Below are positions 11,101-24,200 of a stretch of DNA of 64,000 bases, piece by piece. The notes beneath the pieces are model-generated. The model had not been told where the DNA came from. It was given only the letters and a program-made list of their open reading frames with translations, and ran no database searches. The stretch is from Symbiodinium natans (taxonomy: Eukaryota; Sar; Dinophyceae; Suessiales; Symbiodiniaceae), in contig CAJNDS010002546.1 of assembly GCA_905221605.1 (NCBI GenBank), forward strand, positions 1,032,544-1,096,543, read 5' to 3'. A program made the position numbers and the translations under genes. The first letter of the stretch is position 1; the number at the start of each line of letters is the position of its first letter.

Positions 11101-14100
11101 TCACTTCTCTGGCCTCGAATAATGAAACCAAAAAACAACAAGGTTTCAGGGGGGTGGAATTTAGAATAAATCCCTTCTCTCTTTTCTTAAAGAATAAAAT
11201 TAAACCAAAAGGGCGTCTCAACACCTTCAACACCCTTTAAGCTCCACTCCTGAAGCCCCCCCCCTTTAAGCCCCCCTTTAAGCCCTTAAGCCCCCCCCTT
11301 AAACCCCCCCCTAAGCCCCCCCTTTAAGCCCCCCCTTAAGCCCCCCCCCCTTAAGCCCCCCTTAAGCCCCCCCCTTAAGCCCCCCTTAAGCCCCCCTTAA
11401 GCTCCCCCTTAAGCCCCCCTTAAGCCCCCCCTTAAGCCCCCCCTGAAGCCCCCCCTGAAGCCCCTTCAGGACTAAGGGGGTGGAATTTAAAATTCTCGAC
11501 TCTTCTCTTCTTCCATTTAGCCCTCCTTCACGCTCCCTTTAAGCAATGACCTTTTTTCGGGGGAGGCAAAGGGTCAAACCCTTTAAGCCCCCCCCCTCAG
11601 CTCCCCCTTAAGCCCACCTGAAGCCTCCCTTAAGCCCCTTAACTCCCCCTTAGAAGCGCCTTCAAAGGGTCTGGCTCCAAAGCCCCCCTTAAACCCCTTA
11701 AGCCTCGCAAGAAAAGAGCCTGCAAACATTGGTAAATTGCAAACACACCTGTGTGTGCCTTGCGGCGCGAGGGGGGGTGGAATTTTAAAAAAATTCCCTT
11801 CTCTCTCTTCTTGAAGGGAAGTTAATGTTTAGCGTCTCACTTCTCTGGTTTCGAAAAATGAAATCCAAAAAACAAAACAAGATTCGAGGGGGGGGAATTT
11901 AGAAGAAAACCCCTCTCTCATCTTCAAGATAAATTACTGTTTAGAGTCTCACTTCTCTGGCCTTGAAGAATGAAAAGGTTTCAGAGGGGTGGAATTTAGA
12001 ATAAATCCCTTCTCTCTTTTCTTAAAGAATAAAATTAAACCAAAAGGGCGTCTCAACACCTTCAACACCCTTTAAGCTCCTCTCCTGAAGCCACTTAAAC
12101 CCCCCCTTAAGCTCCCCCTTAAGCCCCCCCCTTAAGCTCCCCCTTAAGCCCCCCCTGAAGCCCCCTCTGATAAGGTGGTGGAATTTAAAATTCTCGACTC
12201 TTCTCTTCTTCCATTTAGCCCTCCTTCACGCTCCCTTTAAGCAATGACTTTTTTTCGGGGAAGGCAAAGGGTCAAACCCTTTAAGCCCCCCCCTCAGCTC
12301 CCCCTTAAGCCCACCTGAAGCCTCCCTTAAGCCCCTTAACTCCCCCTTAGAAGCGCCTTCAAAGGGTCTGGCTCCAAAGCCCCCCTTAAACCCCTTAAGC
12401 CTCGCAAGAAAAGAGCCTGCAAACTTGGTAAATTGCAAACACACCTGTGTGTGCCTTGCGGCGCGAGGGGGGTGGAATTTTAAAAAAATTCCCTTCTCTC
12501 TCTTCTTGAAGGGAATGTTTGGCCGTCTCACTTCTCTGGTTTCGAAAAATGAAATCCAAAAAACAAAACAAGATTCGAGGGGGGGGAATTTAGAAGAAAC
12601 CCCCTCTCTCATCTTCAAGATAAATTACTGTTTAGGTTTCAGAGGGGTGGAATTTGGAATAAATTCCTTCTCTCTTTTCTTCAAAAACAAAATTAATCCC
12701 CTTGGTTGCGGTCTGCCTTGAATGCAAACATGGTAAATACAACACCGTGTGCGTCTGGAAATACTTTTCTTTCAGGTGCAGAAGCAACTTGATCTGAAGT
12801 CACAAGTGCTTGTCAAAAGCGGCATCATGTCGCAGAGCTTCAAAAAAACAAACAAAAAACATCTCTTTCAAAAGTTTTCAAAACAGAAAGTCTTAGACGA
12901 CTGACGGCACAAGTGCTTGCTAAAGCGGCACAAGTGCTCGTCACAGAGCTTGCGGCGGCACAAGTGCTGCTGAAGCGGCACAAGCACAATTCTCGCAGAG
13001 CTTTTGAAAAAAGGAGAAAAAAACAAACACGCAACAAAACACAATGCAAAGCGGCGCAACAAGCTTTAAGACGGGTGTCTTGCAAAAGCAGCAATTTCAA
13101 GTTTTAACTTGCCTTTTTTCAAAAGCTTAAGAGTCTTTTTCTTGGCCCCGCACTGTGGTTGAAAAAAAGACAGAATTCTTTTTCTTGACCCCAACACTTG
13201 TTCCAAATAGAAAAACACGGAAAGGTTCAGAAAACGAGATTCCGGGGCCAAGAAAAAAACAACAAGCTCCGGGGGGTAAATTGCAAACACACCTGTGTGT
13301 GCCTTGCGGCGCGAGGGTGGTGGAATTTTAAAACAATTCCCTTCTCTCTCTTCTTGAAGGGAAGTTAATGTTTAGCGTCTCACCTCTGGTTTCGAAAAAT
13401 GAAATCCAAAAAACAAAACAAGATTCGAGGGGGGGGAATTTAGAAGAAACCCCCTCTCTCATCTTCAAGATAAATTACTGTTTAGAGTCTCACTTCTCTG
13501 GCCTTGAAGAATGAAAAGGTTTCAGAGGGGTGGAATTTAGAATAAATCCCTTCTCTCTTTTCTTAAAGAATAAAATTAAACCAAAAGGGCGTCTCAACAC
13601 CTTCAACACCCTTTAAGCTCCTCTCCTGAAGCCACTTAAACCCCCCCTTAAGCTCCCCCTTAAGCCCCCCCCTTAAGCCCCCCCTTAAGCCCCCCCTGAA
13701 GCCCCCCCTGATAAGGTGGTGGAATTTAAAATTCTCGACTCTTCTCTTCTTCCATTTAGCATTCCTTCACGCTCCCTTTAAGCAATGACTTTTTTCGGGG
13801 GAGGCAAAGGGCCCCCCCTGAAGCCCCCCTTAAGCCCCCCTTAAGCTCCCCCTTAAGCCCCCCTTAAGCCCCCCCTTAAGCCCCCCCTGAAGCCCCCCCT
13901 GAAGCCCCTTCAGGATAACAAGAAACTAAGGGGGTGGAATTTAAAATTCTCGACTCTTCTCTTCTTCCATTTAGCCCTCCTTCACGCTCCCTTTAAGCAA
14001 TGACCTTTTTTCGGGGAGGCAAAGGGTCAAACCCTTTAAGCCCCCCCCCTCAGCTCCCCCTTAAGCCCACCTGAAGCCTCCCTTAAGCCCCTTAACTCCC

Positions 14101-15527
14101 CCTTAGAAGCGCCTTCAAAGGGTCTGGCTCCAAAGCCCCCCTTAAACCCCTTAAGCCTCGCAAGAAAAGAGCCTGCAAACATTGGAAAATTGCAAACACA
14201 CCTGTGTGTGCCTTGCGGCGCGAGGGGGGCGGAATTTTAAAAAAACTCCCTTCTCTCTCTTCTTGAAGGGAAGTTAATGTTTAGCGTCTCACTTCTCTGG
14301 AGGCCCTCCTTGTTGTAAGCCGGGAGGTTTGCTTCAAAGCATAGGAATGCTTGTTAAGCCCATAATGCAAGCATCGTGTTTGCAAATGGGGGGGGCTGCG
14401 CCCCCCCCAACCCCCCCGCTTTTTTAAAGCCGGGCAAGATTGAAATGTATGTTTAGAGTCTCACTTCTCTGGTTTCGAATAGTGAAATCAAAAAAACAAA
14501 TACAAAAACATAACAAGATTCGAGGGGGGGTGGAATTTAGAATAAATTCCCTTCTCTCTCTTCTTAAAGGGAAGTTAATGTTTAGAGTCTCACTTCTCTG
14601 GTTTCGAAAAAAGAAGTCCAAAAAACAAAACAAGATTCGAGGGGGGTGGAATTTAGAATAAATCCTTCCCTCTCATCTTCAAGATAAATTACTGTTTAGA
14701 GTCTCACTTCTCTGGCCTCGAATAATGAAACCAAAAAACAACAAGGTTTCAGGGGGGTGGAATTTAGAATAAATCCCTTCTCTCTTTTCTTAAAGAATAA
14801 AATTAAACCAAAAGGGCGTCTCAACACCTTCAACACCCTTTAAGCTCCACTCCTGAAGCCCCCCCCCTTTAAGCCCCCCTTTAAGCCCTTAAGCCCCCCC
14901 CTTAAACCCCCCCCTAAGCCCCCCCTTTAAGCCCCCCCTTAAGCCCCCCCCCCTTAAGCCCCCCTTAAGCCCCCCCCTTAAGCCCCCCTTAAGCCCCCCT
15001 TAAGCTCCCCCTTAAGCCCCCCTTAAGCCCCCCCTTAAGCCCCCCCTGAAGCCCCCCCTGAAGCCCCTTCAGGACTAAGGGGGTGGAATTTAAAATTCTC
15101 GACTCTTCTCTTCTTCCATTTAGCCCTCCTTCACGCTCCCTTTAAGCAATGACCTTTTTTCGGGGGAGGCAAAGGGTCAAACCCTTTAAGCCCCCCCCCT
15201 CAGCTCCCCCTTAAGCCCACCTGAAGCCTCCCTTAAGCCCCTTAACTCCCCCTTAGAAGCGCCTTCAAAGGGTCTGGCTCCAAAGCCCCCCTTAAACCCC
15301 TTAAGCCTCGCAAGAAAAGAGCCTGCAAACATTGGTAAATTGCAAACACACCTGTGTGTGCCTTGCGGCGCGAGGGGGGTGGAATTTTAAAAAAATTCCC
15401 TTCTCTCTTGAAGGGAATGTTTGGCCGTCTCACTTCTCTGGTTTCGAAAAATGAAATCCAAAAAACAAAACAAGATTCGAGGGGGGGGAATTTAGAACCC
15501 CCTCTCTCATCTTCAAGATAAATTACT

Positions 15528-15532
15528 GTTTA
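15528..15532. other. Target-site duplication, element 1 (left copy)
   Basis: GTTTA immediately outside the left LTR, repeated as GTTTA at 26446-26450 outside the right LTR. Joining the two flanks restores the repeat module TACTGTTTAGAGTCTCAC. Confidence 0.95.
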
Positions 15533-15732
15533 TGTTGAAAAACGTGGTAAACATCATGGCTCACTTTTCCTACCACGCTCTAAAGGCAAAACAACTTTTC
15601 TCGCTTTCGACTCTTGAGCCTAAGCCTCCGGTGTCAAACTCGTTCTGCTCAGACTCAACATGCCTTAGGGCATTTGGTGTCTTTCCTACTGCACCCATTC
15701 ACTATACCTGGATACATGCTGTACACTTAACA
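15533..15732 (-). repeat. 3' LTR of element 1
   Basis: A 200-bp terminal repeat, starting TGTTG and ending TTAACA on the written strand, identical to 26246-26445. As the element is on the minus strand, this is the downstream LTR. The next base inward starts the polypurine tract. Confidence 0.96.
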
Positions 15733-15743
15733 CCCCGCCTCGG
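15733..15743 (-). promoter_or_regulatory. Polypurine tract of element 1
   Basis: On the minus strand CCGAGGCGGGG stands directly before the 3' LTR (TGTTAAGTG). A short purine run in this position primes plus-strand DNA synthesis in LTR retroelements. It is G-rich and interrupted by one C, so it is assigned mainly by position. Confidence 0.7.
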
Positions 15744-16316
15744 AACAGATCGAAGGCTTTAGGGCGTTCTCTTTCCTGCAGTGATTCTCACTGCTGTGCC
15801 AAAAGACGAAGAGCTGTTTCGGACTTCAAGTGTACTGAACTGGGGACATTCGTCTCCTCTGGTCCAAGGTCTTTTACCCAGTTCTTTCTGCTTTGTTTCT
15901 TGAAACATGCATAAACTCCTAACCTCGAATTTCTAGTTACACGGGCTTGTCTTAGAGTCCTCATCTTGTGAGTCTCAGCCCTGTGGCCAGCCTATGGCTC
16001 TTGTGTGGTCTTCTCTTTTACCTAACCATCTTCTTTCTTCAACTGTTCTTGCCTCTACCTGGCTGCACCTTACACTCCTAGTCCTGCTTCGTGAAACTCT
16101 TCGTGAAACTACTTTCTTCTTGGTGAAACTCGTGTGAATATCACAAGGCGTATTGGGGTCCTTGCTTATTCAAAAACATTCGTTGTACCTACTTTGTACT
16201 TCGTGCAATGTTCGGGGTGCTCGAACTTCTATGTACACAGCTTCAGAAAATCTATACATGCTTCACGCTGCGTTCAGTCGTCACCCTTCTAGATGCTTCT
16301 TGCTGGCTTCTTCTTC
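15744..16316 (-). other. 3' untranslated region of element 1
   Basis: About 0.57 kb between the polyprotein stop (TAA at 16317-16319) and the polypurine tract. No long open frame on the coding strand and no internal repeats were seen. Confidence 0.7.
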
Positions 16317-18278
16317 TTACCAGCCTTTCTTGCCACCACCACCATACTTCCATTTCCCTTTGCCTTGGTACTTCCCCTTCGGGGCGTAGTGGTAGTAGGC
16401 GTAGTCTGGCTCCCAGTAGCTCTGGCTCCAACCGTCGTCGGCGTACCAGTCCTGCTGCTGGTGCCAACTTTCTTGCTGCCAGTCTTCTTGCTCTCGTTCT
16501 CTTCGGCCTCGTCCTTCTTGCTGCTGCGGCTCATCTCTCTCTCTTCTTATTTCTGTGGGGCTCTCCCACCTTCCTGTCTTCTTGAAGTGCTTCGTCACGA
16601 GGTTCCAGTCTTCGGCACCTTTGATCCGCGCTCCTTTCACCTGCGCTGATCCTTTCTGATCAAGCCGAACTGCTCGATACTCATTCGTGTCTTTGCAATA
16701 CTCCCAGATCCAACCACAATCTGTAAACGTGACCACATTCCATTTGCCCTTTGTGTTCTTGCTACCTTTCTCTCCTCTCTGCGGTGGTTCTCGGTACTGC
16801 TCTTCTTCTTTCTCCTTTCTCTCTTCTTCTGTTCCTGCTGCTCCTCCTTCTTCTTTTCCTTCTTCGCTCGACTCTGCAACGTCGGGCGGTGGCGTGTATC
16901 CTTTCTTTGTCCACCAGTTTGGATCATACCACTGGCCTTTGATCCTGACCCACAATGCTCCTTTGTGGATCTGCCACACATTGCCTTCTGCATCCTTCTT
17001 TCCTTCTGCTCCTAGTGTGGGCTTTCCATCTTCAGATCCTGAATCTTCAACTTCAACGACTTCAATCTCCTTCATTCCTTCTCGTTCCTTCTCTGCCTGA
17101 ATTTCCGCCTGGGTCTTTCGCTCCTGTGCTTCCTTCAACTCCTTCTTTGCCTTCTCCTTCTCTTCCTTCGTCGCTTCTTGGGCTTCCTGCTCCTTTCTTC
17201 TCATTTCCTCATAGGCCTCTAGCTTTGCTCTTTGCTTCTTCGCCTTCTCCTTCGCGATTGCCTCGTTCCTTTCATCTTCCTTCTCCTGTGCTTCCTTCTC
17301 CTCCTGTGCTTTCCTTTCCTGTGCTTCCTTCTCCTCTTGTGCTTTCCTCTCTTGTGCTTCCTTCTCCTCTTGCGCTTTCCTCTCTTGTGCTTCCTTCTCC
17401 TCTTGGGCCTTCCTTTCTTGTGCTTCCTTCTCCTCTTGTGCCTTCTTCTCCTTTGCCTTCTTCTTCTCCTCTTGTGCTTTCCTTTCCTGTGCTTCCTTTC
17501 CTCCTTGTGCTTTCCTCTCTTGTGCTGCCTTCTCCTGGGCCTCTTTCTCCTCCTGGGCCTTCTTTGCCTGCTCCTTTTGTCTCATTGCTTCGGCTTTCTT
17601 GTCTGTCTCCTCTTTCCTCCTTTGTCGTTCTGCTGCTTCAATCCTTTCCTCGTTGGCTTTCCTGATCTCTGCATTGATCCTGTCTTCCTCCTCTCTTCTT
17701 TGTTCTGCTGCTTCTAGCTCTTCTGCTTCTCTCTTTCTCTCGTCTGCTTCTTTCTTCATGTGCTTCGTGATCATGTCGTAGTCCTTCTTCAACTGCTCTC
17801 TCACCTCTTTGGCATCTTGCTTGTACGCTTCTTTCTGCTTCTCTAACTCTTCCTTCTCTTTCTCCAAAGCTTTCTTCTCTGCTTCAGCTTCACTGAACTT
17901 CGCAACCACCTTCGCCTTCATAACAAATGCTTGGTCACGATCTTCTTCTGCTTCCTTCGCCTTCTCTTCTGCTTCTTCCCTCTTCAACTTTTCTTTCTCC
18001 AAGGCACGTTCCTGCTTCTCCATCTTCGCGATCAGCTCGTCGAACTTCATCTTCACGGTCTCGTCGTCTTCGAAGACACCTTGCGAGCTCTTCTCTTTGT
18101 CTTCTTCTTCTTTCTTCTTTGTGACTTCACCTTCAGGCTTCTTTTCTTTGGGCTTCTCTTCTTTCTCACCCTTCTTCTCTTTCTTCTGGTTCACTGCCAA
18201 GTAGACAATGATTGTCACCAGAACAACAATCACAGCCATGCACACGGGCACGAACATCTCAAGCTCAGGCATGCTCGT
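16317..18278 (-). other. Membrane-anchored coiled-coil extension of element 1 polyprotein
   Basis: Residues 2665-3317, after RNase H. One hydrophobic helix (FVPVCMAVIVVLVTIIVYLAV) precedes about 400 residues of Lys/Glu-rich helix. DNA at about 17285-17530 is a tandem repeat of 33 bp encoding KAQEEKEAQER-type 11-mers. Then comes a Trp-rich piece with WVRIKGQWYDPNWW, a second with CGWIWEYC, and a Gln/Trp/Tyr-rich end finishing in GKGKWKYGGGGKKGW. Copia elements normally stop soon after RNase H. The position is env-like, but no fusion or receptor-binding signature is visible. Confidence 0.7.
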
Positions 18279-21200
18279 GAAAACGTGTGAAAACTTCATG
18301 CTGCTGTTGCTGCTTTGACCATGTAAAACTTCTTGTTCAACTTCTTGAAGTTCTTGAGGTGGCTCTTGAGCTGTAGAAAACGGACCAAACACAAAACTCA
18401 TCAACTGCATGCAAAAATATCTTCGTGCTACAAAATCTCCTTCTTGCTGACCTGCAGATTCAACTGCAAAACCAAAAGCTGACAATAACGTCAAACCAAG
18501 TCTGCTTCCGGATACCTTTGTCAATCTTCTGACTGTAGCTGTGCTCTCTGCGGCCATTCGTTCTTCACGACCGATTGCTTCTCGATCATCATGAACTTGA
18601 AGGATGTTCAAAAGTAGCTTCATTCTCGATGCGTTGAGGGGCTTGGTCCCTAAGTCGGCAGGGTTGAAAACAGTGCTCACTGCCTTCACGCTGCATAGGC
18701 CGTTTCTGGTAACTTCTTGCAACCAGAGCATTCTCGTTGCCAAGTGCTTGATACGACCAACACCTTGCCGGTGCACAATGCCACGTGCTGCACTGCTGTC
18801 TGTGTACGCCTTCATTCGCGCTGCTTTGCCAGAAAGGAACTCTACGGCTTCTCGAATGCCAATTCCTTCTGCGACAGCACCAGTGAGTGCGTAGTACTCG
18901 GACTCGCCACTGGAAAGTGCCACAGTTTTCTGCGTTCTTGAGTAAGAAAACGCATACTGGCCGTCCAGGAAGATGACTCCTCCTGATACAGATTTCCGGC
19001 TGCTCTTGTTGCCGGCCCAGTCGGCGTCAGAAAATACTTCGACCAGGTGACTGCCACTCTCGATGCTCTTCTCGTTCTCATTCTCGGAATCTTGCTCCAA
19101 ATTCTTGCTTCTTTGCAAGGTTGCCGTTCCAGGTCTCCCTGCTGTGTAGCAAACCGCATAGCCTGCAGTCTTCTTCAGATACAACGCGCAATGCTCGAGC
19201 TCTTTCTGCTTCTTCTGTGTAGGAGCCTTCATTCCAGTTGCCAAATTTCGGACTGCATACTGGATGTCAGGACGATCTTGGGCAAGATATAGCAGTATAC
19301 CGACACAACTTCGGTACACATTCTTCTTGTTCTCGTCCAGCTCTTTTGTCTCATCAGTGTTCTGCACATTTCCTGCTGCAGGGGTAGCTTTCTCTCTTCT
19401 CGATCCAAGGTGTAGTTTTTCAAGGAGCTTGGTGACATACTTGGTGTCAGGGCGGACAAACAACTTTCCGTCTTCATAGCTATACCTTCTCTTGAGAAAA
19501 CGCACAGACTGCTTGGAAAATCCATTGCGATAATCTTCTTCTGTCAGAAAAGGTCCTTCTACTTGCAGCTTCACCTTCTTCGCTAAAGCTTCGAGAACGG
19601 GCTTCACCACTGCTGCTTTTCCTGCTACTTGAAGGTCATCGACATGTACAATGCAAACGGATACGACCTTGCCGTTCTTGATCAAGCGAAACAACGCTGG
19701 GTTCGCGATGCTTTTCTCATAGCCTTCTTGCTGCAAAAGTTCTGCACAACATTCGCTCCACAGAAGACTAGCATCTCTTTGTCCAGGAAGGACACGACCA
19801 AGACGCCAGCATTTGGCTTCCATTCCGTGTACTGCTTGACTTCCTTTTCCTCGTGGAATCTTGCAGTGTACAGGTCTCTTCTGGGGAACCTGCAAAAATG
19901 CATCTTTGATGTCAAGCGACCAAATACTCCATCGATTTGCCAATGCCAAAATTGGAATCAGCTTCGTCAACGACGGAGAGGTAGCTGGGCTGAACACATC
20001 TTCTCGCTTCGAGTTGTTATACTCTCTTGCTACCAGCCTTGCTCTTCTCTGCCAACATCTTCGTGGCTTCAGGGCTTCATGAGGAACTTCTTGTTGCCCT
20101 TCAGGGATCTCGTTCTCGCAGATGACGTTTTCTGACTCCCGAAATCTCCAGTCGAAAACCAGCTTTGTTGTCAACCAAACAACTTCTTTGCTCTCTTCTT
20201 GCTCCATGGGCACCTCTTCTATGACACCCATCTTTGTCAATCTGGAAACTTCTTTTCCTGCTGCGGCATCGTCAAAGATCTCGAGGTCTTCTTCTGCGAG
20301 TTGAGGAGGTCCTGCTTCCTCTGAGAAGAAACTTTCTGGAAGGACTTGAACTTCTTCTTGTTGCTCTTCATCGCTCCATTCATCTTCTGTCTCAAAGTCA
20401 CCAGCTTCACTGCCTGCAAAGCAATCTTCTTCTTCGTCCGACCTCTCATCATTGTCGGGCATTCTTTCTGCTCTCATCACCGAAGACGATGCTCCAGGTC
20501 CAAACCTGGGAAGCTCAACTCTTGTTCTTGGAATCTTGCTTGGTGAACCAACACATTCAAAGTCTGGTCTGCTTTCTCGATCCATCTTTGCTTCTTCAGG
20601 AACTTCTCCTCCTTCATCTTCGTGCTCGGAAACCATATCTGCCAGAGGATCATGCTCATCATGAACAAGCTCGAACTCTTCAAGCATTCCTTCTGCATCT
20701 CTCCTTGCTTTCTCCTCATCACTTGTTGGAGGATCAGAGGCGGCTTCGTCTGCAACTTCATCTTCAAGGCTCTTTCGTTCTTCACCTGCTGCAACTGCTG
20801 GAAGAACAATCTGCGGAGAAACCAATCTTTTCTGAGGTAGTACTCGGCTGCCAAGTGTGTTGTTCTTGATCGACCAAGTGAAAACGTTCACGCTGCTGAT
20901 GGCCTTCGCGTCGTAAGCTTCACCAACTGGTCTCGCACTTCTTGATGCGTGAATGCCATCGCTCTGGAAGGTAAGCCACATTCCAGATTCAGTCTTGCCG
21001 AGGAACACTCCGAACGTCCACAAACGGTCACCTTTGCGCTTCGGTCTCAAGCGTTTCACCATAATCGTGCTTGCAAATGGTACGAGTTCTCCTCGATACG
21101 GTTGGCCTGTCATGAATTCATACGGCGTCTTTCCTGTTGCTGAGGACCGATGAAAACGGTTGAGTAGCCACGCAGAGTGTCGCATTGCCCACGACATCAG

Positions 21201-24200
21201 TGGGTGTTCATGGCTAAGAGGAAGTTCTGTCTTCACTCTGACCTCATCCAGGATACAATTCGCATGCCTTCTGACTGTTTGGACTGCACGCTCGGCCAAA
21301 CCATTGCTTTCGTGATCATGGGGTACACTTGAAAGAAGTGTAGTGCTCAGGCCATGCGCTCCACGCATTTTCTGGAGTGCAATCTTCAAGCTTCTGCAAA
21401 CACCTTCATTGTCTGCCTTCACATTGATTTCTGAGTACCCAAGCTGCAGTGTAGCTGTAGTCAACGCTTCGGTCATGTGCCTCAGCGCATCTGCGCCTCC
21501 TCTTCTTGCTACGGGCACGGCGACAAACCACTTGGACCATGCATCGTTCGCGATCAGCGTGACCATGGGCTGCGCCTCAGAGCTGCTCGTTGAGGTGTAC
21601 GCAAAGTCGAAACAGAGTGTTGACTTGCTGCTCTCTTCAGCGGGGGAGCGAGTCAATTCGCTCTTCCGATGCTGATTTTCTTTCGCCCGAGTGGCGACGC
21701 AATGCTCACACCAGCCAGCAAATGGCAGGTGCGTCAGGTTGTGTAGCATCACTTCCTGCTCATTGGGGCGTTCTTCGCGCTTCCTCATCAGCGGCGCGAC
21801 CTGCGCTTCATACTGCCTGCGCCCGAGGGCTAGGCTGTCTGCCGCTTCGCGCTCCTGAGCTGCGCGAGACAAGCGCTTCAGCATCTGCTCTTTGCTGCCA
21901 CTGCTTGGTACTTCAAATTCACGACAAAGTTGTCGTAAAATCTGCACGCTGCTATTCTTGCTGTACTCATAGCCATCGTAGGTGAACACAAGAGAATCTC
22001 GTTCAACTTCACCTCGAGGGGCTTCTTCCATCTGCACATCTTCTGGGAGGAAACTTTTCTTTTCTTCTTCAAGCTTCTGTCTCTTTGCCTCTTGCTCTTG
22101 TGCACTGCTTCTTCTATCTTCACGAACAGGTTCTTTGAGACGAAATCTGGTCTGACCATACCACGGCAAAGCGAATGCTTCTTCAGGAGGTTCTGTGTCT
22201 CTGCTCCAATCATCTTCGTCTTCATACAAATTCGTGGCATAGACACACTCGCCAATAGTGTATCTCCAGGACGTCAAATTCTCAATGTCCGTGGGCATTC
22301 CAGCTACGTTCTCAGGGCTGAACTTGTGAGTGCGCGGCGTGTTGTGGTACCGCACAAGTTCCGTACCAGCCTTCTCGATGCTCCAAGTGTCGCTGGTTCT
22401 TGCTTCTTGTTCTTGGCGTTCATCTTTCTTCAAGGGGATGCCCAAGACATTCAGCGGGATAACTCGTGACGACAATGCTGTCACCACTTCAAATTCCCCG
22501 CCTGCGCTGATATCCTCAAACGGGTCCATCTTCTGCGCATACTTCTTGCACACTTCAACGGCTTTCCATGTACCATCTTCTGTCTTGATCATCGTGCTTC
22601 TGTACGGAAAATCCTCCGTACGGTACATGTCCGTGGGATCTTTGTACTTCGACTGCGCCGGGGAGTAGTGCACAACCACAATGCTGTCTGTATCATGCCA
22701 GCCAGGTTCTTGCTTTCTTGCTGCATCAGCTATGTGGGAGTTCAGCTGAATGACGGTGCGAACGTGTTCCTGCTCCAGGTTCACATAGGCTTCGCTCTCA
22801 TACCTCTTTCCTGCTTGCAAGTAAGCATAAGTAGCCAGCGAGTTCTTGTGGTAGTGAACAGGGATGTCTGACATTCCGTCTGACAACATCAAGCCATCAT
22901 CCTTCTTGACAATCTCCCAGCCATTCTTGAGTAGCTTTCCGACTGCCAACAAAGGATTGACCACATTCGCAACGATGAAGCATTCTTGCATCTTGACTGC
23001 TTCTTGCTTCGAGCTGAACATAGTCAAGTTGATTGCTCTCTTTCCTTTTACAGGAATCTTTCTTCCTTGTGCGTCTCTGATGCCTGAATCGTTCTTCTTC
23101 TTCACAGGCACTCCCTCTTTGCCAAGCCACAGAGGAATGAGGCTGACATCGGCGCCACTGTCCAAGATCACTTCTATCTTCTCATAGACAGGACTGCTCT
23201 CATAAAATGATTCTTGGACTGCACGGACACAAAGGTTGCAATCTTCTTCGTGCTCACAACCATCTTTCCACCACAACATCAAAGGATCATCTTCTTCTTG
23301 GTGCTCGTGTTCTTCTTCTTCTTGCTCTGCATCACTAAGCTGAAATTCTTCAACACGTAGCACACGACCAAAATAGTCAATCTCAAGTTCTTCTTCTGCC
23401 TCCGTGTCGACTTCGAAAACTTCTGGATACTGTTGTGGAGGATCTCCAATGTGGATCATGGAGATTTGACGCACGGTCTTTGCTTGGTTCCTGCTGACGC
23501 TCGTCACGTTCGTGGTGCTTGACGTGCTTGGTGCTGCAGTAGAACTGGCTGCTGTGGTACTTTGCTGGTCGTCGTTCACGTTTCGAACATCACCAAAATC
23601 TCTCTGCTTCTGTCTGCATTGGGCTTCAAAGTGACCAGGCTTTCCACAATAATGACAACACTGAGGACCAAAGCTTCCTTTTCCGCGTCCTTTTCCAAAT
23701 CCACGACCAAATCCTTTTCCACGACCGAAACGACCGCGACCTCGACCACGACCTTTTCCTCTTCCTCGTCCTTTGGAGTTGTAGCCGTAGTCGTTGCCAT
23801 ACTTGCCTTTTCCTTTGGACTTTCCTTTCCTCCATTTTCCTTTGCCCTTTCCTTTGCCTTTGCTGAACTTTCCTTTTCCTTTTCCTTTGGATCTCCAGGG
23901 CCTTTTTCTATCATCTTTGTTCACGTTGCTGACATCCATGTCTGCTTGTCCACCGTGGTCGTTGCCGGCGTTGATCAAGTCAGTTGTGGTCCAGCGCGTG
24001 TTTTGCTCATAGGACAGGAGAAACTGACGAAGACTTGAATACTTTGTATCATCTCTCAAATTGAGCAACATGTGTTGTCGAAGTTGACCATCTTGCTGAT
24101 TGAGGATAATTGAAATCTTCAAATCATCTTGCACCACATCTCCTGATGCCTTTTCATACTGCTCGATTGCTTCTTCGAATGCAAGGATGTTCTCCATGGT

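Noticed and set aside
2076-15433. Many 60-130-codon open frames on both strands in the left repeat blocks
   Set aside because: They recur with every repeat module, shift with C-run length and encode low-complexity protein. Mirror copies appear in the right arm.
16952-18290. Long + strand frames rich in Leu/Ser/Pro/Phe opposite the element 1 tail
   Set aside because: Antisense shadows of the Lys/Glu coiled coil; complementary codons force this composition.
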